In this document: piece after piece, positions 54,500-64,000 of the stretch
Layout: every line of letters begins with the position of its first letter
How positions within the stretch are numbered: the stretch's first letter is position 1
Assembly (NCBI GenBank): GCA_012845835.1
Contig: JABAKD010000029.1
Coordinates: 9,824,731 to 9,888,730 of the forward strand
DNA: 64,000 bases
Direction: 5' to 3'
Source: Undaria pinnatifida
Taxonomy: Eukaryota; Sar; Phaeophyceae; Laminariales; Alariaceae
Notes under the pieces: generated by a model
Seen by the model: the letters and a program-made list of their open reading frames with translations, nothing else
Told to the model about the DNA's origin: nothing
Database searches by the model: none
Program-made: the position numbers and the translations under genes

Positions 54500-56885
54500 C
54501 CGTACCGCCGTCGAGCTGTCAATTGCCGTTACGGAATGTGCCAGGTTGGCGCGCACATTTATTTTCGCCCGGGTTGTGGGCTGCTCCAAAGCGCATTCGA
54601 GAAGCGGGAGCGGGGGCAGAAGAGGCGGGCGAGCGCAGGATACCATGGTGATCCGACGTGTATGTGGTATCGTTGTAACAGTTTACCTGGCCCTGATCCT
54701 GAAAGATGGCGACGATTTTTCTTGTGGTTGTTTGGGCGAGAGGATTTGTCGTCTCGGCGGTAGCAGACCATGCGTGTTTGTCAACGTCGGTGTGCGTCAT
54801 CGTCGCCAAGTTGGCCTAGTTCAGGGTTCAAGCAGCCACTCGCAGTAATATAAGGATGCCTACAATGCTTGAAGGAATGGTTGTCTTCGTGGCAGTTGAG
54901 GCAAAGCCCCCGGTTTTCTCGGAGGGCATCAGCGCGAGGTGAAAGGAGGCCGCTCCAAAGGGGAGGGTCGACTGTCTTAAACGAGGCCTTAACGGCGAAA
55001 CCTTCTGCATAATGATGCTCTTCTAGTGGCCAGCAGTTCGATGTGTGGTCAAGCCAAGGGTCAGATGAATCATCGATGGGCATGACAGTTGAATGATGGC
55101 TCGATCCCGTCTGCCACGAAAGCGACTGGGACGGCACTCGGCCCTGGCCGCGCCCATGATCGGCGGGCCGGGGCCCCGACAGGGCGCATGACCGCGCTCC
55201 CGTCGAAGAAACAGGGAGAGAAAAAATGTTTCGCCGTTGACGGCAGGTGTCTTCTTAGTCACTAAAAGACCGCCACATAGCATCCAACGAGATGTACGGC
55301 CGCGGGTTCGTTGCCTTCGAACCAGGGTACAACGCAGGCAGGAGAGCCGGAAATTGCTCATTCGCCGCCACCCGAACCACCTCCAACACCACATCCGTCC
55401 CCGGAGACAAAACACGCTCACTCCCCGTAGCGGTCGGCATGAGTACGCGAAACTCCCAACTGAAATCAGAAAAAGGCATGCCGTTACACATTCCAAAAGT
55501 ATGCAACGTAGTGTAGCCCTCCTCCGTATCAACCCCGTCGAAGTGCGTGATCAGCAGACGCAACAGGAGGGTGAAAGCCTCAGGCCCAGATGCTCCTCCT
55601 GCCATGGTTTTTGCACTTTTTGCCTGCTACCACGACCACCTCGGTGTGGTCCGTGCTCGAGGACCAAGACGAGCGGGAGGAGGTTGACGAGCTGTCCCAC
55701 GCTGAACGCCCTCTCGCGCCATTCCTCTGCCAGAGCTGCGGCCAACTGCCCCGGTTGTTGGACCGAAATTGCCCCCTCGGCGGCGCCCTCAGGCACACCA
55801 GCACCCGATGCGCTGTCACCCCCGCGGCGGCGGTGGTGGTCGCCACCCCCACCATTTTTGCTGCCACCCCCACGGTTGCGGTCCCCGCGGTCGCGACTGT
55901 CGCGACATTTTCCCCGGTTTCGTTCTGCCAACTCTTTCTCCGGGGTCCGGCCAAAAGACAGGGTCGGCGTCCTCGTCGTGGGCTATCAGCAGGGCCTTGA
56001 CGAGGGCAAGGGTCGGGGCGGCTCTCGTCTGTCTAGCATAGGGCGTACAATCCACGCGAGCCCAGGCCGCTTCCATTGAGGACGTCCGCTTGCCGCGACG
56101 CCGGCCTCTCTGACGGGAGGAGGGCGCAGGCCGTTTCCACCACCGCGGGTCGCCAACGCTGAGGAGAAGACTACCCGCGGTGCAGACGCCATGCACGCAA
56201 CGATGCCCTTGAAGAAGGCGTCGTTCCCGGGTCGTGGTCGCTGGGATGCGACACCCTGCGGGCGCGACGAAGGCAAGAGGGCCGCGTTAGCTCCCGCCAC
56301 AGACGACGCAACTGATTGAGCGAGGGCTTGTTGCGCCCTCTTCGCAACCAGGGACGACTCCCGCGCAGCGGTCTTCGCCTGTTCGATATCTTCGTCAAAC
56401 CGACGTCGGCGTGCTATCGTCTGGTTGACGTCGTCGAGCGCCCGCTGGGCCCGCGCCGCCGCGTATGCCAAGACCAAGGGGGCGGCATGGGTGCCCCGGT
56501 CCCGGGAGCTCTGGGGGTGGCGCTCTGTCGAGCGCGGAGAGCCCAGGTGGCGGCGGTGGTGCCCTGTCGAGCGCGGGGGGGGGGCAGCTGGTAGCGCTCC
56601 CCCGGGGCTGGCGAGAGCTGGCGTCGAGACGCCCCCGAGTCCGGTGGGGGTTGGTCCGTCTCCTTCTCAGCGCGAACCAGCGAATCGACCCGCTTGGTTG
56701 GTGGGAACGGGTGGAGGTATGGTGCTCCGTCTTCTGTCTCGTCACCGGAACCCGCCACCGATGGTTCCCCCCGTCTCGAGTCGCGGCATCTCGAGCGAGC
56801 TCTCCCTGTCTCGTGGGCATCCAGGTTGGGGTGCGTGGAAGACCTCAGCCAGCCCCGAGTAGCCCCCATCGTCACCGGTGGACAT
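54500..56885 (-). pseudogene. Gag-like region with CCHC zinc knuckle, frame-broken
   Basis: A likely start Met is at 56885 (MSTGDDGGYSGLAE). The frame then breaks several times. A coiled, Ala-rich part follows (56477-56170, QAKTAARESSLVAKRAQQAL). A capsid-like part is at 55605-55255 (FTLLLRLLITHFDGVD, WEFRVLMPTATGS). The zinc knuckle C-x2-C-x4-H-x4-C (CLNCHEDNHSFKHC) is at 54903-54862. After it the text matches the truncated relative up to the shared stop (RNGN, stop, QLDGG) near 54517. Gag packages element RNA; the frame breaks indicate a decayed copy. Confidence 0.65.
54862..54903 (-). other. CCHC zinc knuckle of gag
   Basis: The coded segment is CLNCHEDNHSFKHC, with spacing C-x2-C-x4-H-x4-C. 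It is the retroelement nucleocapsid motif and fixes the orientation and order of the element (gag at high coordinates, integrase at low). Confidence 0.85.
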
Positions 56886-57284
56886 GGTGCCTAGGTGTAG
56901 TGAAGGGGGGGGGGGGAGAGGAACGACGCGTGAAGAAGCTATGGAGACAGATAAATTGTTGTGGTGATCCTGCTCCAAGGGGCGGTATATCTGTGTTTCA
57001 GCAAACAGCAACAATATGGGCCTTAAAGCCGTCCAGCCTTAGTGATGGTAGCAGCCACGTCAACTAGCCGTATAAGAGGAGTACAGCAGTAACAAGGTAC
57101 CAATCATCATAACCGCAACATAAGAGCAGCGCCCAGTCTGACCGTAGGGTATATGGGTAACGCCCGCACGACCCGCAGCACAAGGAGCCAAAACTGGGCA
57201 GCACTGACCCCAACCGCAGTGCAGGGGGTGCAACACAGTAAGGGTACGTCTGCAGCCATCGCACTTAAACAGGCATCATTCGAC
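56886..57284. repeat. Junction and degenerate edge of the 84-bp minisatellite
   Basis: A poly-G tract is at about 56906-56920. From about 57080 the sequence holds two or three decayed units (ACCGCAACA, AAAACTGGGCAGCA, GCAGTGCAGGGGGTG) of the array that becomes regular at 57285. Array edges that decay outward are typical of unequal exchange in the middle. Confidence 0.6.
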
Positions 57285-58850
57285 CTAGGCTGGGGGAGGT
57301 AGCACAGGAGAGCGTCGCCCAAAACGCCCACGCTCATCGGACCAAAACAGGCAGCATTTACCCTAGGTGTAGTGTAGGGGTGGAAGCACAGTGTAAGATC
57401 GCCCAACACGCCGTCGCTCATCGCACCAAAACAGGCCGCATTTACCCTAGGTGTAGTGTAGGGGTGGAGCACAGTGTAAGATCGCCCAACACGCTGACAC
57501 TCAGCGCACCAAAACGGGCAGCATTTACCCTAGGTGTAGTGTAGGGGTGGAAGCACAGTGTAAGATCGCCCAACACGCTGACACTCATCGCACCAAAACG
57601 GGCAGCATTTACCCTAGGTGTAGTGTAGGGGGGGAGCACAGTGAAAGGTCACCCAACACGCTGACACTGATCGCACCAAAACGGGCAGCTTTTAACCTAG
57701 GTGTAGTGTAGGGGTGGAAGCACAGTGTAAGATCGCCCAACACGCTGACACTGATCGCACCAAAACGGGCAGCATTTACCCTAGGTGTAGTGTAGGGGTG
57801 GAAGCACAGTGAAAGATCGCCCAACACGCTGACACTCGTCGCACCAAAACGGGCAGCATTTACCCTAGGTGTAGTGTAGGGGTGGAAGCACAGTGTAAGA
57901 TCGCCCAACACGCTGACACTCATCGCACCAAAACGGGCAGCATTTACCCTAGGTGTAGTGTAGGGGGGGGAACACAGTGTAAGATCGCCCAACACGCTGA
58001 CACTCATCGCACCAAAACGGGCAGCATTTAACCTAGGTGTAGTGTAGGGGTGGAAGCACAGTGAAAGATCGCCCAACACGCTGACACTCGTCGCACCAAA
58101 ACGGGCAGCATTTACCCTAGGTGTAGTGTAGGGGTGGAAGCACAGTGTAAGATCGCCCAACACGCTGACACTCATCGCACCAAAACGGGCAGCATTTACC
58201 CTAGGTGTAGTGTAGGGGGGGGAACACAGTGTAAGATCGCCCAACACGCTGACACTCATCGCACCAAAACGGGCAGCATTTAACCTAGGTGTAGTGTAGC
58301 GGTGGAAGCACAGTGTAAGATCGCCCAACACGCTGACACTCATCGCACCAAAACGGGCAGCATTTACCCTAGGTGTAGTGTAGGGGGGGGAGCACAGTGA
58401 AAGATCGCCCAACACGCTGACACTCGTCGCACCAAAACGGGCAGCATTTACCCTAGGTGTAGTGTAGGGGTGGAAGCACAGTGTAAGATCGCCCAACACG
58501 CTGACACTCATCGCACCAAAACGGGCAGCATTTACCCTAGGTGTAGTGTAGGGGGGGGAACACAGTGTAAGATCGCCCAACACGCTGACACTCATCGCAC
58601 CAAAACGGGCAGCATTTAACCTAGGTGTAGTGTAGCGGTGGAAGCACAGTGTAAGATCGCCCAACACGCTGACACTCATCGCACCAAAACGGGCAGCATT
58701 TACCCTAGGTGTAGTGTAGGGGGGGGAGCACAGTGAAAGATCGCCCAACACGCTTACACTCGTCGCACCAAAACGGGCAGCATTTACCCTAGGTGTAGTG
58801 TAGGGGTGGAAGCACAGTGTAAGATCACCCAACACGCCGTATCTTAACAC
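57285..58850. repeat. 84-bp minisatellite with higher-order structure
   Basis: About 18.6 copies of AAGATCGCCCAACACGCTGA, CACTCATCGCACCAAAACGG, GCAGCATTTACCCTAGGTGT, AGTGTAGGGGTGGAAGCACA and GTGT. The period is a multiple of three, so one - strand frame stays open for 413 codons (57609-58850) with a 28-residue repeat (YTTPRVNAARFGAMSVSVLG core). Variant units recur in order: a four-unit block (336 bp) is repeated, then a three-unit block (252 bp). The array lacks start context and known domains and is taken as non-coding. Confidence 0.95.
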
Positions 58851-59983
58851 TGTTGACCCTGGTACCAGCTACACTGTAGTTCCATCGGGAATCGCCGATC
58901 GATCTATATCCTTAATGAGTTCACACACAGTAATACGCGCGGTCGGAGTATCAAACACAGCTTGCAAAGATGAGTTTTGACAAAATCTTCGATCTCACCG
59001 CTGGTGGAGGAGTGTATTTTATTTTTATAATGAATGTATGGTCGAGTCCTAGCGCGCTTCGATAATAATATTGTAACTTTTATTTTACTCTTTATGCGAT
59101 CGCGCCGCTATCTAATCACAGCGAGTCAGATCAAGCCGTGCCGCGAAACTCAGATCAAGCCGTGCCGCGAAACTGGGTGCTATAGTACCAATATTGCTGC
59201 ATACCAGGTACATACGTATAGTATAGCTGACGTTTTTCAAATTTTTATATACCACGCAGCTTGCAAAGTTGAGGTTCAACTATTCAATCGGCCGCACTCA
59301 CAGCTGACGTTTTTCAATTTATTGTACTATAAGAAACCGAAAAAAAACTCATCTCTCTGAATTGAGCTTTTTTTTGTCGTTCGTTCGTTTGTGGCGGTTT
59401 CACGAAACGATCACGAACCAAAACTTATCATACTCGAACAGCGTGAACTCCTGCTGGCATGCTCTGTCTGTAGATTATTCCGTTCCGCACCGCGCGGCTG
59501 TCCACATTGCGCACCTACGCGTCCGCGATGACGGCGGCACAAGTATTTTAGACAGACGCGTCGATTTCATCAAATAAATGAAAGCTGCTCGTATCGTAGC
59601 GGTGCCAGACAAGACTCTAGTATTGACAGTCGCACGAAGGCACAAGTTCTGGTAGTCGGTAAACGGACGCCTACTTTATACTGCTGCGAGAACGAAGTAT
59701 ACCACAGGCATATGACATTGTTTTCGTAACATAAGCATGCGCGGCGGACGTCGACTGGCCCCCATGGCTCATCGCGGTGGTGGTGGAGGACTGCACGCCG
59801 TGGTCCCGCTCGACAGGTGGGGGCACAGCCGGTATCCGAAAGTACTGAATGAGTGGCTGGATGGAGTCTGTCCTGTGATCACACGGACGGACTTGATTAT
59901 TATGAGAGTTAACCCTTTTGAGGCCCGCGAATATCGACCAAAAAAACGGCGATTGATTGCGATATTTTCAGGTATCTTAACAA

Positions 59984-59984
<1 letters not shown>
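58851..59984. other. No gene; two dispersed-repeat cores
   Basis: Copies of the GCAGCTTGCAAAG family are at about 58955-59030 and 59248-59315. A 21-bp tandem duplication (GATCAAGCCGTGCCGCGAAAC) lies at 59131-59173. A reversed fragment of the GTCACAGGACAG family is at 59860-59915. Confidence 0.5.
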
Positions 59985-60052
<68 letters not shown>

Positions 60053-60216
60053 TAGTAGTAGTAGTAGTAGTAGTAGCAGCAGTAGTAGTAGTAGTAGTAG
60101 TGTACGAGTAGTAGTTACTAGTTGTAACAGTAGTAGCAGCAGTAAGTAGTCTAGTATTGTAGTAGTATAGTCTAGTAGTAGTACTGTAGTAGTATAGTAG
60201 TAGTGGTAGTAGTAGG

Positions 60217-60246
<30 letters not shown>
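59985..60246. repeat. TAG/GTA trinucleotide array
   Basis: More than 60 GTA units with occasional GTG or GCA changes, broken between about 60105 and 60215 by CTAGT-type variants. Confidence 0.95.
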
Positions 60247-60247
<1 letters not shown>

Positions 60248-61582
60248 TGAAGAAGAAGCGCGAGCGCGCAGCAGCACGACGAGTAGGATCATATGCTGCG
60301 CCCGTCTCGTTGTTGTCGTTCAGACACCAACTTTACCGTCATCAACCAGCAGTGGCCAATGTGCCGCAGTCGTCAATTTTCGCCCTCAAATCTCCCCCCT
60401 CCCTGAGATCTCAGAAACGTTTAGGTGATTAAGGTGGAAACAACAAGTACAACAGGTGTGTAGACTATACTCTAGAAAAAACAGGTTGCTACAGTAGTGG
60501 ATAGTGCCGTACGGTACAAGATAAACCTATTAACATTCACCCGTTTAGCATCGCAGTCCCCACACGGGGACAAAACACTCGGAGTTAGACTACGACGATT
60601 GTAGGAGTTGGAAATTAAACATCCCACGGCAGTAGTAGGAGTTGCACTTTGTGGCCATACGTTCCTGACCGGTCGAGCCCCTCGTGAAAGCAAGCCAGCG
60701 TGCGACTACCACATCGGTCAGCATGATACCTTTACGAGCTTCTCTAAATGAGAACTTTTATAGGACTCGTAGCCCATACAAAAATGTTGGTCGGGTTTGC
60801 GCGCACGCGAATGAATGTCTTCGGGTGAGACGTTGAGCTCCCCTCATGGCAGGAGCTCAGAAAATTGTGAAATTTTCCCCTATAATAGCGTGAAAGCACT
60901 CTAAGGAATCAGAAACAAGAAACCCACAGCCTGACGTTCGGGAGGGGATAAGAAGCCCGGGAGCAGTCGTTTTACCGGAGTAGTTATGACTCACGCTACG
61001 CATGGTAGAGGCGCACTGGCTCTTTTTTTTTCGCCTTCTAAGGGCAGTGGCTTAAGCTCTATTCTCCACCCAAAAAACGCTGATTCTGAGAAAAATTCAA
61101 GGGCAAAAAAAAAACCCGTTTAACAATCTCATGTTATAATAGGTATCCACCAAAAAAAAAAAAAAAAATGCGAAACAAAGAATGAACTTCCGACGATTTG
61201 TTTGGGTTATAACGCATTCACAACAGTTTAACTGGAAAATGCTTTTTTGGGCACAAATTTTACCTGAAGTTAGTATAGAGAGGGGGTTTGGGTGCTCTAA
61301 AGGAGCACACAGCGTCATTACATTTCGAAAACGCGTTAGCCAGAAAGCGGTATACCTCCATGTCTCTATCGTAGCACGCGTCTTATACTGTATATATACT
61401 GTATATATTATGTACAGCATAGGCCCGCCGAGTAAGGAAATGCCCTGTAGGGCGAAAGTGGTTCTCACTTTTGGGCGGGCGCGAAGAAAAGTTGAATAAG
61501 AAATCGTGCTCAGGGGTGAGCGGTACACCAAATCCTACACAATAGCCTACATGCCAAAGGTGGTTCAAGGGTGGTGTCACAG
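60247..61582. other. No gene seen
   Basis: A runs at about 61109-61118 and 61153-61168, a short TATATACTGTATATAT palindrome near 61389-61408. A TTAGTATAGAGAGGGGGTTTG word (61273-61293) is related to 37248-37270. No supported coding frame. Confidence 0.45.
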
Positions 61583-61680
61583 TAAGAAAAGCGGGCGATC
61601 GATGTAGTACGCAGCTTGCAAAGACGAGTATCGGCCCCAAAATTGGTCGAACTCACAGCTGACGTCGTTAGAATAATAGT
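61583..61680. repeat. GCAGCTTGCAAAG / CACAGCTGACG dispersed repeat core
   Basis: A clean copy: GTACGCAGCTTGCAAAGACG, ATCGGCCCCAAAATTGGTCG, AACTCACAGCTGACGTCG. It shows the full short form of the family. Confidence 0.8.
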
Positions 61681-61716
61681 ACATATAAAACAAGGATCTG
61701 AGGCTCACTCCAAATA

Positions 61717-61850
61717 GTTTTTTTTTTTTTTTTTTTTTTCATCCTCCGGCGGATGGGGAAAAATAAAGCTTTAGCTCACCACACTTCCACGTATTTTCAT
61801 ACGCGTCGTGTGTCGATTTAACTCAGTTGCTTTCGCAGCCCAACGCTAGC
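61717..61850. repeat. Dispersed repeat with T-rich head, copy 2
   Basis: A 24-base T run is followed by CATCCTCCGGCGGATGGGGA and AGCTCACCACACTTCCA, matching 13141-13300. Confidence 0.65.
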
Positions 61851-62714
61851 TGGCGCACCCTTCGGGTCCCATTGTAGGTATAGCGTAAGCTGTCCCTATC
61901 AGTGGTCTTCGTTACAACCCCGGCAGGATTTTCTTGTTGGCTTGTTTATACTGAAGTTAGTGTAGAACGCACCCTCCACCAAGTAAGAAACCCAACCAGG
62001 GCTAGCATCTAGGACCGTATAATAAGTAAGTGCACACATGTTGATGTTGGTTTGGGAGAACACGTGCTTGTCTTTGCACGGAGGTTGCGAGAAAAAGAGA
62101 GGTAGGGTCGTATAATCTCACACAAGAACCAAAAACCCATCAGGCACTACTTGGCATAATAATAAAAAAAAAAAAAAAACTGCTGACCATAAACATTTTT
62201 TTTTCTTGGCTTGAGACTGCTTGTAGCACGACAGGCGTATTTGGCTCGACTGCTGTTCGTGGTTTCACGAGATAACATCCCGAACCCTGTGTTGTTACGT
62301 ATGAGAAGACAATAACGACAGCCGCCGCCTCCGCACGCTCCGCAAAGTCAACTAGCTTCTAGCCGAGGGATCTTTTTCGGGTCATCCGCGAAGGCGAGCA
62401 CATCTTGGTAGCAGGCATCGAGTTACCTCTGAGATGAAACGGTTGGAATCGTCAGCGTAGGATTATCTTTTCGCAGTGCTATATACGGATTATTAATCAA
62501 GCCCCCCCCCCCTACGCGTCACGGGCCCCCGCAAAAACACATGAACACCATTCCATCGGTAGACCGGCTGGCCTGGTGGAGCTGGAGCGAGCCGCGGCTC
62601 AGAAGGTGAGGACAAAAGCGAACGGCCGTCGTTCCGTGTGCGACGTGTGCGTACCGCCACGTTTTGGCTGTTGTTGTTGTTGCATCATCAGTACAGTAGT
62701 CCACTGCCATGCCA
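61851..62714. other. No gene seen
   Basis: A run of A (about 62163-62180) and a C run (about 62503-62511). No coding frame is convincing. Confidence 0.45.
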
Positions 62715-63000
62715 ACATTTGCCTGTTGTCATTTGACGTGTGCTATCATACGACAGAGGTACAAGGATGGTATACCGCTTTTAGGCATTTTGACGGCGGG
62801 GGGGCGTCTTGACTCAAAATCGCCGGAATGTTATTCCTGCTTCCATTTCTAACATTTATTTGTCTGTTGTCATTTTACGTGTGCTATCATACGACAGAGG
62901 TACACGAATGGTATGTCGCTTTTAGGCATTTTGACGGCGGAGGGGCGTCTTGACTCAAAATCGTCGGAATGTTATTCTTGCTTCCATTTCTTTCTTTTTT
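62715..63000. repeat. About 140-bp tandem duplication
   Basis: Two close copies contain TGTCATTT(G/T)ACGTGTGCTATC, ATACGACAGAGGTAC, TTTTAGGCATTTTGACGGCG and GACTCAAAATCG(C/T)CGGAATG. Weaker relatives of the same unit continue at about 63090-63195 and 63285-63440 (GGTAT, GACGGGGG, CCCAAA-x-T-CGCCGGAATG). Confidence 0.85.
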
Positions 63001-64000
63001 GGGGGGGTGCACCTATAGATCCTGATGGGCGTTTTCGTCGGGGGGGAACATTTTTTTCATTTGCTCAAAAATCAGTTTTTTGGGGGGTGAGGTATGAGAG
63101 GTATAAATGGTATATATATACCACTTTTGGACTTTTTTTTTTTTTTGGAATGACGGGGGGGCTCCTGAACCCAAACTCGCCGGAATGTCATCCTTTAAAT
63201 CTAAAAAATATTTATCTTGGTGTACCTAGCGAGACCATGGGCGTTTTCATCTTGGAGTCACTTTTAATTATCTCAAAATAAAGTTTTGGGGCGAGGTATA
63301 GCGGGGGGGAGGGGGGGGGGCACGTGCTACAATGGAGGAACGAGGAGCACTCTTCGTCTGAAACGGTTTATGAAATTGGACGGGGGCTGCTTAATAAGCC
63401 CAAAATTGTCGGGCAAAAAAAATTGGTCATTTATTTTTTGGCAAGTTGATTTCTCATTGTTGTATTGCTAGGCCCCATCCATGGGATTTTTCGTCCGGTA
63501 GCAGTTTTCGACCGATGCTGCGATATAGCCCCTCTCCCCCCCCCAAAAAAAAACAGCGATTTTCTTCAACGATGAACGTTTCATGCCTGCTTTCATGCCT
63601 GCTCGACACGAGGAAGGATGCTGTATGAAAAAAAGTATCTTCAAGTTGTTTTCCTCGTTTTGGAAAGTACTACAGCATCGAACCATGACGTCGGGGTGGC
63701 AAGGGGCATCGTATTTCAGGAGATACGACCGGGAGCTGGTTGGTTTCAAAACCAGCGATTTCGTTCAAAGAAACGCTGGGGGGGGGGGGGGGGGGTACCG
63801 TAGAACGAGTCCTTTTGTTTTTATCCATTTTGTCTTTTTTTTTGTGACGCGTGCGACGGTAGAGGGGGCACCACTTTTTTTTTCTACGAAGTGTTCCTCA
63901 ATTTTGGAGCTTAAGACGTCTGTCTCTCACCAAAACTGGTTTTGAATCTTACTACGGTAGCCCCCCCGACTTTTTCTTCGAACGAAAAGGCCTGTTTTGA
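63001..64000. other. Degenerate repeat tail; no gene seen
   Basis: Decayed relatives of the 140-bp unit are mixed with homopolymers: T at about 63127-63145, C at about 63536-63543 and G at about 63778-63795. Short frames here are artefacts of low complexity. Confidence 0.5.

Larger units (their letters stand above)
47221..56885 (-). mobile_element. Decayed Ty3/gypsy-type chromovirus-like element with NADAR-like insert
   Basis: Reading from high to low coordinates: gag with zinc knuckle (56.9-54.5 kb), linker, 230-bp tandem array (53.5-52.65 kb), NADAR-like domain (52.6-52.1 kb), unassigned segment, 36-bp repeats, pre-integrase segment, integrase (50.3-48.35 kb), and a 268-bp LTR (47488-47221). 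No reverse transcriptase or RNase H motif is found, and the 5' LTR is not seen; a minisatellite starts shortly beyond the gag start. Only the integrase frame is long and open. The element family is shared with 15880-17248. A non-autonomous derivative, or an element mobilised in trans, is likely. Confidence 0.75.

Noticed and set aside
57609-58850. 413-codon open frame on the - strand
   Set aside because: It is produced by an 84-bp tandem repeat whose period is a multiple of three; the frame is a 28-residue repeat with no domain or start context and breaks at the array edges.
59909-60292. 127-codon - strand frame
   Set aside because: It translates the TAG/GTA trinucleotide array.

Overview
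The window looks like nuclear DNA from a repeat-rich, moderately GC-rich eukaryote. A brown alga or other stramenopile fits best. This is inference from the long TE-filled introns, the many short tandem arrays and poly-G/C tracts, the GC-rich exons and the chromodomain Ty3 element; no marker gene proves it. Gene density is low: two multi-exon genes are supported, both on the + strand. Most of the rest is mobile or tandemly repeated DNA.

Gene 1 (about 1.64-10.82 kb) has four exons with matching splice phases and encodes a basic, nuclear-type protein with AT-hook motifs. Its 5' end is not resolved and may lie outside the window. Its third intron is about 7 kb and holds several minisatellites and CTG/TTG runs. 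Gene 2 (about 22.16-41.96 kb) is reconstructed here from seven exons scattered over 20 kb. It encodes a modular protein: CCCH zinc finger, CCCH finger, seven-Cys module, third CCCH finger, second seven-Cys module. The two Cys modules have identical cysteine spacing and are split by introns at the same codon. One exon carries a one-base frame discrepancy in a poly-G run.

Between and inside the genes: 11.9-15.7 kb holds minisatellites, one of them split by a 1.25 kb Tc1/mariner-like element; 15.9-17.25 kb is a truncated LTR retrotransposon; 18.4-21.4 kb holds three copies of a tRNA-like element flanked by about 80-bp direct repeats; 22.6-37.9 kb (introns of gene 2) holds SINE-like repeats, two PIF/Harbinger-like copies and a 2.2 kb inverted-repeat element.

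The region 47.2-56.9 kb is a long, decayed Ty3/gypsy-type element on the - strand: gag with a zinc knuckle, a 230-bp tandem array, a broken NADAR (DUF1768)-like domain, an intact 643-residue integrase with a chromodomain and a probable Tudor-like tail, then a 268-bp LTR. No reverse transcriptase was found. A relative of the same family is the 15.9 kb copy. The element is followed by an 84-bp minisatellite (57.3-58.85 kb) with higher-order structure. The last 5 kb is microsatellite and degenerate repeat. The most notable items are the CCCH/seven-Cys gene and the NADAR-like domain inside the retroelement.
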